Positions 20,201 to 33,182 are shown, counted from the first letter of the stretch. The stretch is DNA of 49,222 nt from Ophiostoma sp. CBS 140.51 (GCA_029298735.1 JANSLP010000251.1:1-49222); one strand, 5' to 3'. The notes: generated by a model from the letters alone, not told the origin. Translations and numbers: made by a program.

Positions 20201-23200
20201 GAATGGTTGTGGCCTAAACTTCATATGAGCCATGAGCCATGCGCCTGCGAATGGCATTTAAAGGGACTCCTACCCTCTTTGTGAAGAATTGGGGGTCCTG
20301 GCCATGAGTTAAAGATGGGATGGAACACACGCTTGTGGCACACAGATCTTCATGAAGGCAGGTGCGATTGAGCCGCCGATCTGCCTGTAGGGAGAGAGCA
20401 ATCGAACGCTTTTTGGTGGGCGAAAGGCGAGCAAACACAAGATCTCAATGCACCGAAAATGCGAGGACAAAGCGAGAAAAAAAGGGCCGCCCCCAAGGCC
20501 AGAACTACGGAACCGCAGGATAGCCTGTGGCCCTTGCTGGCCAACTGCGCTGTAATAATTACGAAGAGCAACAAATAGGGAGCGAGCAAATAAGAAGCAG
20601 CGGAAGAAGGCGTGAATTTTACCCCATGTTGTGGAGAGAAAAGGGGAGGAAAGAGGGAGTGGAACTGGTGCCGCCTCTTTCTCCACAGGGCGCTACGCCG
20701 TATCTGGACGTCTGCCAGTTCTGTGGTCCGTGACGTGCAGCCACCACTGTGCCCCAACGCCGAGAAAAGCCAGAGGTCGAGAAGATCGAGAGTGACAGCA
20801 TAATCTGTGCAGTCGCACTGTCGCCTCTGACCCTTTTATTCTACGATTGACACACAACTCGATCCATGCAGGCTGCAGGTATGATACGTTGTGTCAGCTG
20901 CAGGAAAGTGCGTTCCTGTCTCCTGGAGTGCCCGCCTCCTGAGCCCTGGCCAGGCCGAAGAAGATCCAGAGCGGGAAGGCGCGAAGGACGAGAAAAGATA
21001 GGGGGCTAAATGAGTGGGCCAGGGGGCATGCCACTGGGAAAGAGCTGTAACAGTGCTCGCCTTTACGTGATTCACGAATAGCGAGCGAGCACATTCTTGT
21101 ATTTGTGCACAGTTCTTGAAAATGACCAACAGAGAGAGTCCCCCGCACCAGCAAATTTATGGGAAATTCCGAGAATCGACCGACCGGAGAATTAAAAGGC
21201 TGTGTCCAAACTAGTGGGTTTCCGTCGGTGACAAAACACTGCGGTATGGGTACCTGTACTTTTTGCACTCAATTTTGATCGTGTCGACGCCACACGTCCT
21301 TCCAATCGAGCCGGCCTCAGAGTAAGGGAAGTACACATCATACAGCGCATTAAAGTTGTCTTTGCTTGTGTTTTTGTCGTTTGGCACTTCGATCTCTTTC
21401 AAAGAGCACGTGCTCACAAGTAGACGAAAGGGATGCCATCAAAGTCCCATCGTCGCCGAGATTTACCCATAACGTCTCCACAACAGGAAGAAAATACCCA
21501 GTGACCAAAGTGCATCTGCAAACGCCACGCATTTCTGTCTCAAGAGTGCCAAATGTTCCATGTTTGAATTGTGCAATTCAAGTTCTCAATTAAACCCACT
21601 CATTTACACTTGGCAACTGCAGTCATGGAAGCACTGGGGATGGAAGGGAAGGAGCGATTCGCGAGCACAGGCAAACGAACCCCTACATCGCCCGCGACGT
21701 TGTCTTCTCGCAAGCCGAGCCGTGCCGAGCGTGCCTTCCTACATCGGGGACCTTAAATAGACAACACAAAAAGACCTCACTAAAATGCAACTTTAAGAGC
21801 ACCTTTACACGTATGTACATATGAGATGTAAGTAAATGTACATGTCGGAATCGCCTGGAACGCCCGGCCTGCCTGGGCGTGCCTTGAACGACAAAGAGCG
21901 ACTTTTGACCCGCCGCCGCCACCGCCAGAATAACGGGAAACATGGTTCCAGTGGGTCGCCGAATCCGATGAGAAAGTACTCTTTACGACAAGCCAGTCAC
22001 AAAATAGCAAAAGAACAGAACAACTACAGGAGGAGCAGAAAGAGACGGGATGGATCAAGGATGGGTCTCCATGGGCCTCCCACGGGCCAGGCCTGGCTTA
22101 ACTGGTCCTGTAAAACGAAACGGGAAAGAAACAACCACAAAAACAGCCAATCATCTGCTACCACAAACCGCAAAAGGGTGGTTGATGTCTGTCTGTGTTT
22201 CTGCAGCTGCAGTTTATGGTTTCTTTTTTTATTTTACTCTCCGGTCCCGTCTGCCAACGCAGCCGGCCATCCACACACCATGACGGCTGTGCTTGAGTGG
22301 CTTGACAGGATGACAGGACTGGCAAACTGGACAAACTAAAAGGGCATCCCGCAAACCTGCCTGGGACCCACAAACAAGGTCACTCGTAAACTGCCTTGGG
22401 CTTAAAGACCTCTCATGTCACGGGCATATGATGTTTTTTTATTTGGAGATAACAAAGGCAAAAACGACCGCACATATAAGAACCAAGCTCATGAGCATAT
22501 ATGCTCAACGGCGGGCTCTCTGTGGGATGTGGAATGCCTTGTAGGTTAGTGATGCGGACATCTTGTAGGTTGTGGCTCACTTACATCGCACACCGCGCCA
22601 CAAAGGCCAAGTTCGCAGCTCACAGGTCGAGAGGCGTTCTCACACAAGATCTCACAGAAAGGCCGGCCAGCCCAAGCTCTGGTCGGCCAGCCGTTCCGGG
22701 TGCCGGCATCCTGCTGCTTCTCGATGCCACTGGCGCTGCTTCTGACTGGTTGCATCGCAGCATCGGTCATCATGAGGCACCGACTAACGCCGAGTACCAG
22801 TAAATACTCATGACGCTCTGGCGATAATGGCTATGTTATCGTCTGCGACGCATATTTCTTACTGGAGATGTACTGTGCCGCTAGGCATGTATGGTTGTCA
22901 GTTTGCAAGCCCCGCGAATTACAATTGTAAACATGATGTCGGTGAGGGCCATAGGAGTATGGTTGTTTCGTTGCAGACACAAGCAGGATGCTCGTAACGC
23001 ACGATAATTTTGGCCTAAAACCTGTCCATTATCAATATTCCTCAGATACAAAGGAGGGGAAGTGTCCGATTGTCGGCTAAGCTAGAAGAAGCTCAAAATT
23101 ATATACGTTCACCGTCTTATGCCTCATGCAAGAAGCTTCGACGTCTTATTTTGGGTTGCTCGCGTGGCCTAGCCTCCCCCCTCCCTCTCGATCTCGCGTG

Positions 23201-23640
23201 TGGTAGTACACTTCGATCCGGCCAGGCCAGCCTCGTCGCATCTCGCCCCATCTCGCTCCATCTCGTCTATTAACGAGTGCTTCTTCCCTGATCGAATAAA
23301 TAGCTCCCAAGACGGCAAGGCTGTCTCTCCACATTTTTTGCTGTCTGTTGTCTGTCGTCTGCAGTGTGCGGTATCTCGTATGTAAAAAATATACAGGTCC
23401 AGGGATACCAAGATAATCAATACCACATGGGGCATATAAGGCCTCCTACTCTCCGTTTCTGTCTGCACAGAAAGCACTCATAGCAGGCTGTATGTTTCTG
23501 TGGGGCCCATAAATCCCCGTGTTTGCATTTTCCCGGGAGAAAATGGACATCTTATTTTGTCTCCTCCCCACCCTCTTGTTTTCTTCTTGTCGCCCGCTCA
23601 GCGCTCCTCTCGCGAGGATGCATCCGAACCTTCGACAATT
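20201..23640. other. gene-poor region, no CDS recognised
   Basis: About 3.4 kb where no frame gives a protein-like product longer than about 165 codons. The sequence is unique-looking and not strongly AT-biased, so it is not an obvious RIP-mutated repeat. Small features include two cttgtaggtt copies near 22.54 and 22.57 kb, and catctcg repeated near 23.24 kb. It may contain promoter elements or non-coding transcripts that cannot be seen by reading. Confidence 0.4.
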
Positions 23641-24270
23641 TGTTCTACGGAGGCTACTTAAATATAGATATATAGATCCAGAAGAGGTACTCACTCGCGG
23701 AGCATATATATACGTAGCTCATATAAACTTCAATCTGGGTAGGAGCGATACTTTCGATACTGGATAATCTACAAAGCTCGGTCTGGCACTTCATCAATTT
23801 TGTGTGTCTTTCCCCAGCCATTTCATGTCATCTTTAGGTCTCTTCTCAGTATCTTCTCGTGCCGACTGTTTTAGACTTTGTTTTCGGCTTTGTTTCTATT
23901 CACCCACAAGCGAACTTAACCGTGCTTCGTCCTTCCGTCCTCCCAGATTTCCTTCCCCTCGCTGCTGTTTTTGTCTCTGCTATATCCTACCGCCCTTCTT
24001 TTTTCTAGCTTTTACTGCAGCCACTTGCGGGCCGTCATTGGAACGACAAGACTCGCGACCGTTTTTTTCTCCTTTTGCTATATTTTTTTCTTCACTCTTT
24101 CTTTTGGCATCCACTTATTTCTCTCCTCTCGGAGCTTTATCGATTCTGCTATTATTGTCCCAGGTTCAGTTGTTAATTAAAGTTTCCCGCCCCTTATTTT
24201 ATCAGACGACGGCAGGAATCACTCCCCATTTGTCTCCATATTTTACCCTTTCCTAGGGGATGAGACGAAA
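23641..24270 (+). promoter_or_regulatory. TATA-rich segment followed by CT-rich leader (candidate plus-strand promoter)
   Basis: AT-rich TATA-like sequence (aaatatagatatatagat and catatatatacgta) at about 23657-23713 is followed by about 450 nt of pyrimidine-rich DNA (23790-24250) and then an ATG in strong context. This order is the usual layout of a fungal promoter and leader. No downstream gene is obvious, so it may drive a small ORF or non-coding RNA. Confidence 0.35.
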
Positions 24271-24399
24271 ATGGGCACGGTCAAAGAAGAGGAGAAGGTT
24301 ATAACAACTACTCTCCGACCTCATGCAACAACAGTCGCCCAGGGCCTGACCTTCTCCTTTGTATCTCAATCGGAATCGATCGTGGGCGGGGAATATTGA
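24271..24399 (+). CDS. candidate small ORF, 42 aa, no recognised family
   Basis: ATG at 24271 in strong context (acgaaaATGg), stop TGA at 24397-24399. The product starts MGTVKEEEKVITTTLRPHAT and ends SESIVGGEY. No domain is recognised. Its support is position: the first ATG after a CT-rich leader with TATA-like sequence upstream. It could be a short coding exon spliced onward, a uORF-like peptide, or chance. No downstream exon with clear homology was found. Confidence 0.25.
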   Translation: MGTVKEEEKVITTTLRPHATTVAQGLTFSFVSQSESIVGGEY

Positions 24400-24841
24400 C
24401 AATTGTTCTAGGCCTGAAATGCCATCACCATCGTCGGTTTTGGTTGCGCCTCCTTACCTTACCTTTCCCTTCAATGCATGAGAATCAAAACGCACACCTA
24501 GCTCAAGGTATCACAGGCCTTGCTCCCCTGCTTTGTGCCACCCTCCTCGTTTCTGTTTCTCACCACCACATCAATCGTCAATAGGTACATCTCGTGGCCC
24601 ATCGGAAAAAAGCGACAAAATGACCAGCGCTGGGTAGCATCGATCTCATGCTGTGCTGCATCACCGTTGACGTGTCTCGTGTGCCTAGTTGCCACGAAAA
24701 GTCTTTCCTCATTGAGAAGGCAAGCACCTTTCCCAAAATAGGGCGAGCTGCCCGGTGTGGCCACCGTTGTGTGTCACGCTGATCGTCATTGATAGGATTT
24801 GCGATGCATTCAGCTCGTGTGCAAGAGACACGTTTTCCGTG

Positions 24842-24863
24842 TCAAAAGTGAACCCACTTTTGA
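24842..24863. repeat. perfect hairpin
   Basis: TCAAAAGTG (24842-24850), a 4-nt loop aacc, then CACTTTTGA (24855-24863). Confidence 0.8.
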
Positions 24864-24929
24864 TTTTGCCTCCTCTCAGCATGTCTGACGTTTTCATGTA
24901 CTACGTGTTTCTCCTTTCCAGGCTCCATC

Positions 24930-24947
24930 ACGTCAAAAGTCTGACGT
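24930..24947. promoter_or_regulatory. inverted pair of CRE-like sites
   Basis: ACGTCA (24930-24935), six-base spacer aaagtc, TGACGT (24942-24947): a perfect inverted repeat of the bZIP/CRE core. Another TGACG lies just upstream near 24885. Binding is inferred only. Confidence 0.4.
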
Positions 24948-26221
24948 ATGCATGCTTGTGGACGACGCATGGCTGGTTGCACATGATGCAGTTGCACAAT
25001 GGCGTCGTCTGGTTGTGCATCTGAGATACAGCTTTTGTCTTGTGTTCTGCAACCAAAAAAAAAGCTTCCTTAGAGTTAAATGGCCGAATCAGGCTGAGAC
25101 AGGGGTACTATCTTTCTATAAATGTTCAAATGCGAATTTTTGCCAAAGAGGGAAGCACAAATGATAGATATTCCAGTGATCTTTTGGGGCAATGAACGTC
25201 CACCAATGAGTTTCTTTGCTCGAGGGAAATTTTAATAGCCAACTCTATCTGGCACACATTTTTCCTCCTTGCTCTTCTTTTACCGGAAGTGCCTCTTCCT
25301 GCTCCTGCTTTCGACATCCAGTAATCAAGGTTACGTGAGAAAGACCAGATTCAGAAGGAAAATGGCGTATCTGGAATTTTCCCTAGACATTCCCGGCTCG
25401 TTGACGGGCCGATTTAAAAAAAGCAAAAAAGCTGAGCAGGCTAGAGAATACATAAAGTGTCTATTGGGCCCGGTCAATGTCTGCAACACACAAGTGGAAG
25501 AGTTGCGTATAATTTCCAGATCTATTGCTTTACCCCGGATTTTACCACCCTCCGTATTTGTTTCTTAAGTAGGAATATAACCTGGCAAAATGGGAAAGCA
25601 GGATAGTCACAACATAATATTGCATCAATCGTTTGTCTTGTTTCAAGCCTCATCTCGGTCTTCTCAGTCTGCTCACTTTCAATAGAGATGAGTCGTGTCT
25701 CACATCTCGATCTCGCATCCTCTGTTGACCACATGACGTGAAACTCCAAAGAAGGATCACACATCACGGCTATCTCGGCCGCACAGGAAAGTTAGTAAGA
25801 AACACAAGATTAAAACTAGGTTCAAGTCCATGCAGTAATGGGTATGAAAGGTATACAAAAAAGAACAATCAGAAAAAAGCAACCCAATACATTTATAAAT
25901 GCTTTCCAATCCAAAAACACCCAATAATATGCCAAATAGTAAGACCTTTTTCTCTCCAAAAACAGAAACAAACAAACAAACAAACAACTCCCTTTACTCG
26001 CTCTCTATATGCTGTGGCGCGAGCTCGGCCTTCTCATCCAGATTGCTTTCCCCTTTCTTCTATCATGCTCATCCTCGTCGTGTCCTATACTGACGTCGCA
26101 AGCTTTCCCTCCTTCCCTGTCGCCGGCTAATGTCATAGAAGTTGTCTTGGCATAGTCTCGATTCGGCTGTATTGGATGTGACTTGCTGAACAAATAAGGA
26201 AGAGTGCTAGGTAAGAACATC

Positions 26222-29200
26222 TTATTGCAGGTACACTGGGATACCGTATACGCACACTGCCGCCGAGGTCAGATACCGGAATCGAGGCGCGTCGCGTGCA
26301 CGAACAATCGCCTCGATCAGCGACGCCGTCGCACGCGTCGGCTGGGCAGTTAGGCTCGCGTTGCGTTTGCTCGACGAACGCCCCGTCCGCTTGCCTGCCT
26401 TGTCCTTTTCGTCAAAGGCACCCTGGGGCACGAGTCCCCATCCCTCAAAGGTCTGGCCAGCAAACCGGTCAATGTCCTTGTCGGTGACGTCCCAGAGGGT
26501 ACCCACAACTGCAGGACATCCTGCCAGCATGTAGTCCCAGACAGGGCCGTGCAGCTCAAACTCGCCGTTGTAGTTGAGACCCGCGGAGCTGCAACCCATC
26601 AACAGAGCTGTTGCACGGCACCGCTCCATCTTCCGTACTGTCCGGCCGCGGATGTACTGTGCGCCGCTGCCGTGGCCAAAATACAATAGCACATCCTTAT
26701 TGCGGAGGATCGACTCGAACTCATCTTCCGTCGGTGTGCGTCCCACAATGCGTGTCCAAGACGTACCACGCAGGTTGGATGTCAGAGGACCGTCGAACGT
26801 GGCCTCTGTCGATGGCAGGTCGCCTGCTGGGTTGAGCATGTACGCACCCGATGCAAGCGATGCGCGGTACCCACTGGGACGGTTGACCTCAGCTGGCTCT
26901 CTAAGCTCATCTGCGTTCGTGGCGTTCGTGGCGCTCTGTTGCTGTTCAAGGATCAGGCGTCGAAGGCAAGCCAGCGAAGGCACACGCGATACAGCCAACC
27001 GCCTCATACACGGAAGCGACTCCCAGGGGAAGACATGGAGAGACTTGTCGAGCACAAGGATGCTGTGGAGGTGATCACTCGGCTCGCCGGCCACGGTGGC
27101 AGAGCTGCGGCCCTGGCCGTCGTGTATGGCAGAATGGTAAGCGAATAACGCGTCAAAGGTCTCCACTACCATGGAATCAAAGTCGACTTCGTCGTATGCG
27201 TTGTGCTCGCCATGAAACTGCAGGATGTCCACTACAAAGTAAAGCAGGTCGTCGAGAACGTCGTCAAAGTCACAGCCCTCCTCTGTTGCGTCGCCGAGTC
27301 CGATGAACAGGTCCAGAACACGAGGATCCAGTGCCACCCGTGTTGGTGAGGCAGTTGTTGCAAATGCTGCCGTCTTGGCTGTGCGCTTCTTGCCGCGTGT
27401 CGGCGAACGGCGAGAGGGGAGGTGCTTGTCGAGAATGCCCTGGAACGTCTTCTGGAAGCGCGCAAATAGAGTCGGACGCCGCACATGTTGGGAGAAGATG
27501 CCGCGGAATCCACCGAGCCAGATCTGCTCCACGTTGTCGAGAAGCTCCTTCAAACGGTTGTCGAGTTCCTCGCGTTCGGTCCACCAGGAGGACTTGGCAC
27601 CCTTGACGGTCATGTCCCGCGCGCCGTGGCAGCTGTCGTTGATGGCCTTGACAATCTCAAGAAGTTCGGCCCGGCCTTGCTGATAGTTGAACACTTCGTT
27701 GTTGGCATCGCGGGAGATCGCCCGCTCCAGAGGGAGGCGAATGACAAAGGGGCTCTGGCCTGCCTGAAGCTTGGTGATGCACAGGTCGTGCTTGTTCTCG
27801 CTGAGGGCCATAGAGACCACACTCCAGTCTTTGGGAATAATGTCAATGTAGTCGCGCTGGAATCGGCTGATGTTGATATCCGTAATCTTGGATACACCGC
27901 CCGTAAAACTAGGACGTCTCGGTGTGCCGTTCAGGCTGCCAGTCGGCGAGATGGTAGCCACTGGTGTTGTCGACGTGGGTGGGACTGCGGGCCACCAAGA
28001 GGCCTCGCCCGAGATCTCATGCTTGGTCAACATGGCCTTCTCCACCAACACGGCTCTCCGCTCGCGCTTCCAGGTCATGTTGCGCGCCAGCTCCACAGAG
28101 CAACTGGCATAGCCAGGGTGGCCCAGGGCACGAGGTTTGCTCCAGGATGTTGCCGAGAGGACAATTACAGCGCTCTGAAGCATGCTCGAGATGCGGTTGA
28201 GGGTCACAGAGTCGCCGGTAACAGCAGCAATAGCCTGAGCCTCGATGAGGCAGTCCTGGGCTTCTTGCAGCATCTCCACAAAGCTGGCCGCGCTCGTTGA
28301 CTTTCCGAGAGCAGAAGCCATTCCTCTCACCTTGACAGCCACAGGTGACGTTGACAAGGAAAGGCGGTCGGTTGCATCACCGCTCACGGAGACTACACCA
28401 CTGCTGACAGCCGGGAACGAAAGTGTCGAGTCCTGGATGACAGAGAAAACAGCATCGCGGGCCATCTGGTCGGTGCTGTGGCCCAACAAGCAAGCAGCAA
28501 GCGCAATATGACCAGCCAAAATGTCTGCCTGGCTCTTGGGCGAGGCGGTGCCGGAAGTCTCGCTGCTGCTACCTCTCAGAATGGAGAGAGCCGTGGCCCA
28601 GTCCTTCTTGTTCAGGTGAGACATGGTCTTTTGCATGAATAAGGCAGCGCGAAGGCCGAGAACAGCCGGGTTTTCCGATAGTGCATCAACTACAACAGTC
28701 TGCTGAACAGCTTCAACGATGGCGGCGGCCGTAGTAGCCACGGCAGTCTTCTTTGTCGTTTTGGCAGTGGCGGCCGTCTTGCGGGTGGTCGTCACTCTCG
28801 TAGAGGTCTTTGTAGGGGCCGCGGCAGTTGCTGCCTTTGTCCGGCGACCAGCAGTGGTCCGGGTCATTGTAACTTCCACGGGCGCCGGGGTCGGTTCACT
28901 TTCTGCCTTGCTCGCGGTGGCCGTGGATTCACAGACACGCTGAACAATTAGCTCGGCCTGCTCCATCATCTCTTGCTCGTTCTTCTCGTCGTTCATCTCG
29001 CGGTAAAGGCTGGCCAGATCGCAGGCTAGTGATGCCTTGCGGTTCGTTTCGTCCATGTCAGCCAGCCGAGACCGAGACTGCGTGATAAATGCGCTCGCCT
29101 TGTCGAGTTGGCCGGCCTTGAGGCAGACAGTAGCCATCCAGGATTCGGCCAGTGCCAGCGACAAGGCAGCATTGGTGACTGTGGCGACCTTTTGGGCTTG

Positions 29201-32200
29201 TTCGGCGTAGTACATGGTTTCCTGGAACATGCCAAGATGAGCATAGATAGACGACAGACGGAGCATGCTGTTGAAGAGGGGGTGGAATAGTGCCCAAAAC
29301 TCGGGCGATGCAACCGATGTCGAACCAGCTATCGAGATGATAGATGTGTCGGACGTCGTAACTAGAGAAACCTCGTCTTGGTCTGATGGCCCGTCGAGAG
29401 ATGAACTCGGTTCGAGAGTACGTTCGGAGGAAGAAGACGTTGTCGAAATGTCAGCACTGCTCTCATCATCTCCACTGAGCGAGCTATCGGCAGAGAGAAG
29501 GGGACGCTCCATTGTCTTTTCCATACGGCTCCAATCCTGGAACAGCATACGGACACCGTTTCTCGCATTCTGGAGAGCTACCGAGTGGTCGCCTTTTTCA
29601 AGAGCCACAAGCGACTGGAGGAAGCAAGCATGCGCTCCCAGTCTTCGCTTGTGAGAGCCGCTGATCTTGGCTCGCGAGTCTTCATCCGAGTTGACAGGAT
29701 TTGCTTCAAATAAGTGTTGGCTTCTGTATATAGATTTGTGAGCACATTCGTCCAGCTTGTCAATGAGTTAAGAAAGCAATTGCAACTTACGCTTCGTCGA
29801 ACCGGCCAACTGCAATCAAGTACTCGGCGTAGGAGAGATGGAAACTGATTGTGGCCGTCATGGGGGTCGTCTTGGAACCGTCAATTTGTGAGCGGATCTC
29901 CTCCAGTGTCTTCTCTGCCTTCGCACAATCGCCCATACGGAGGTAGTGCGAAGACAGAGCAAGAGCAGACTGGTGGGCAGGCTGCAGTGAGTAAAGTCGA
30001 CTGTCACCAGATCCGTCGATAATGTTTGATAGGCATTGGGAAAGCTCCAAGACGCGGGTGATGGCTGAATCACGGCCCATTGCACGCATGAACTCGGCAA
30101 TCGAGGTGAGATGCGTCTGGAACTCGGAAATATCATCGATAGCCAGCTCCAGTTCTGCGAGTGTTGGGTTGGCCTCGAGGACGGTCTTCCATGCAGATAG
30201 GGACGCATGGAAGGCATCCATATCAGAGAATCCCTCGGAAAAGCCTGCTAAAGAGTTGGCCAGAGACTTGTAGTGAGGCAGGTAGCCGGCAAGAGAGGCA
30301 TCATCAGCAAGCCCCTGGCTCTCGATGAGGCCGAGCGCGGCCTTCGTTTGTGGAATAATATCGGCAAGGATGTCCGGCTTGTCGATATTGGCGGAGAAGA
30401 GGCGGATGAGAATGCGGAGCCGTCGGATCGGGAACTGTGTTGGATAGTAGATGCGAAGGAGCGCCTCAACACAAGGGTGTGAAAGATTAAGTCCCTCTCG
30501 CGACTGCGAGGACTTTGAGCTAGAGCTACTGCTTCCGTGGCCAAAATGAATAAAGTGAAGCTGGTGCTCAAGAACGGCTGCATGGTCGTGGTCTTCCAGG
30601 CCAACAGACCAGTCCATGTGGACTTCTTCAAGCCTGTGGATGGACACCAGCGTGCGTGACAATGCATCTGCTTGGTCGCTGGCCGCCCACGCAAGGCTCG
30701 GGGAAAGCTTACCCAGGGCTGTTATCACTGTGTTCAGAGCACCGTCATCAACCAGGCTTGAACGGATCGACTGCAAAGCCCCCAGGGCCTCTCCAATCTG
30801 GCCCGTGGCTCTCGCCAGTTCCGCCATACGCTCCAGCTTGAGGATGAGCTGCGCCTTCTCTCTCTCCGAGCCGGGGCGGTTCTTGATACAGTCGGTTGCA
30901 CGCCGAAGTGCTTTCAGAGCATCGCGGTCAGCATTGTCGCCTCCCTTTCGCCGGAGAACATTGTAGCTGAGGTAATAAAAGTGGGATATTTTGACGTAGT
31001 AGGACGAGGAAGAATCGACAGACTTGAGGTCGCCGAGGTACTCCAGTACAGTCAAGGAGTCGCTAAGAACCGAGTCGAGCTGCTCCCAGACCATGCGGCC
31101 TTCCTCGATCATGGACTTTGTCACGACAAAAGCTGAGTCGAGGGTATGCCGAATGGACTGTGTGAGTAATTGGCGGCGCTGCTCATACCGGAGAAAATCC
31201 TTTGTGCTGCTCTTGGCTGCTGGCGGCTTTCCGAGCCACCGGAGGCAGAAGCGAGGGCATTGGTAGACGAATGCTTCGAGGAGCAGCTTGAACTGCTGTG
31301 AAATGGTTTTTGAACAGGCGTTTTGTTGTTGGTTGATTAAGAGGTTGATGGCAGATTTACGGACGAGACAGACGTTGGCAAGCAGCTCCTCTAGCTCCGT
31401 GGTGTCGCCCTTGAGGGATCCCTTTATCGATTCCAAGACAGTCGCGAGCAGTGTCTGGCTGTCTTTTGCGTATTTCTTGGCAGGGCTCTTGAGTTGGAGC
31501 GAGAGCAACTGCGCAGATGTCGAGCAGCATTTTGCGGCAGAGTCGTCGTTGGCATTCACAAGACCGAAGAGCTCGGAAGACCAGTGGATGGCGTCGTCAA
31601 TGTGGCCAGTTTCACGTGCCACGGCGCTGAGATTCTGGAAGATGGTCGCCAATGGTGCCTTGGAAGTCCGTGCAATGACAAATTGACCTCCCTGAATAAG
31701 CTCCATGAGCTGGTCGAAGCGGCCGCGACAGAAAGAATAAGAGAGTGTCTTTCCAGATACTCGGCCTCGTCGGGCATATGTCGAGAGGCATCGAGAAAGA
31801 GGCATCAAGATATCCTTGTCGGCATCGGCGGAGTTCTGCTTGGCCATGATCCAGCAACGTAGTCGGGTCTCGAGGCTGAGAGCCTGCAGCTCAAAGGCAG
31901 CCAAAGGAAAAACGCTCAGCTTCGGCTCGATTGCGCTTGCGTCGTCTTTGCTGGATATGCTCGGTGCCAGAGCTAGTAGAAGTTGGGAGAGCGTCTCCAT
32001 TTGCCGCAGCATCTTTTGCAGTTCCGTTGTATTTGCCGAGGCGCTTTTGATGCACATTGAAACCAGCTGGATGGGTGAAGATTTGCAGCTGCGCCGAAGA
32101 AAAGGCAGTGCCAAGTCGATATGTGCCGGCTTCTTGAGAGCAGCCAAAATTCGAAGAGCCTGGAGCTGGGACGCCACAATGAGCTTAATGGTCGGCATGG

Positions 32201-33182
32201 AGACGGCAGAAAGATCACCATAGTCGAGGATTTCGGTGGCTAGTGATGCTGCAGAAGATGCCGGTGCCGTCTGTGCCGTAGAATTCTGTGCTAATGCTTT
32301 TGTCGTCGCCTTAGTCGTTGTCGTCTTCGATGTCTTTGTCGGTTTCGGGGGTGCAGTCGAGGGTGCAGAGGAAGTTTCAGTGGGTACCGCGGCCAGAGGG
32401 CCTTGGAGACGCTTTTTGAGAACCCGAAGCTCTCGGCAGGCCTGGTCGAGCATGTTCAAGCCGAGCAGCCTGGCCACGAACGAGGACATGCCCGCCTCCA
32501 GCTGCAGCTCTGGGAGCGTCACAGCCTTTGTCTCCTGCAACGTTCTGAGAGTCGAGAATGCGACGCGTGCGCACTCCACCGTAGCCAGACACTGTGCATT
32601 CGGAGCAGCTGGTGCCGCAGAAGGTTTGCTAGCCGTCTTCAAGGGCGAGGTCGAGACGCGGTTGAGTGTGCGAGGCTGGAGTGGTGTCATGGGTGCCGAC
32701 ATGGACCGTCGAAGGTCGCCTCTTGCGGTCGAATTAAGCGGCACTTCATCGCCGGTGGTTGAGAGCTGCTGCACGCGGGAGGGTGTTTTCGGTGGTAGAG
32801 GTTGTGTTTCTGTGGATGTCGTCGACTTTGCTGCCTCAGCAAGTGCCTTCAATGCCGCGTTGATGACGTGTGTTGCAAGTTGTGCCTTTTCCTTGTCCGA
32901 AAGACTCGGTTGCGCGTCGGCTTGCCGTGCATCATCACGCGTGGCGGCCGGTCGGCGTTTTGCTGCTGCTGTTCCAGGACGCGACGACGCGGCTGTAGGA
33001 GGTCGAGAGCGAGGTGCACCGCGTGCAGATTTCGTGGCTATTGTCGGACCTTGCTGTTGTGAATCTGCATCGCGAAGGAGGAGGGACTTGAGGGAGACAA
33101 CGGTGGCCGGTGTGCATGTACTGCTTGATGCGACGGCATTGCGGACTGCATCGACATGCACCTGGAGGGTCGCGGTCGCCAT
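26222..33182 (-). CDS. ESP1: separase (Esp1/BimB/Cut1), caspase-like cysteine protease
   Basis: Two exons: 33182-29791 and 29723-26222, 2297 aa. The 67-nt intron (29790-29724) has donor GTAAGT and acceptor ACAG and joins GRFDEA to SQHLFEANPV. The C-terminal protease domain is clear: LLYFGHGSGAQYIRGRTV with the catalytic His at ~2148, then ATALLMGCSSAGLNYNG with the catalytic Cys at ~2175, and WDYMLAGCPAVVGTLWDVTD. Separase cleaves the cohesin kleisin at anaphase onset and is held by securin. The rest is a long alpha-helical repeat (TPR-like) array, interrupted by Thr/Lys-rich low-complexity linkers (for example KTSKTTTTKATTKA and TSTRVTTTRKTAATAKTTKK). The length fits the larger fungal separases. 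The start ATG is 33180-33182 (MATATLQVHVDAVRNAV). Confidence 0.95.

Larger units (their letters stand above)
24400..26221. other. intergenic region before the separase 3' end
   Basis: 1.8 kb without a convincing gene. It includes a perfect 9-bp hairpin at 24842-24863, a pair of facing ACGTCA/TGACGT sites at 24930-24947, and a 68-codon ATG-started frame at 25362-25568 (MAYLEFSLDIPGSLTGRF...) that reads like protein but matches nothing I know. Confidence 0.35.

Noticed and set aside
29578..29763. alternative reading frame around the separase second exon (61 codons)
   Set aside because: The correct splice (donor 29790, acceptor ending 29724) leads into a different frame that continues through the protease domain.
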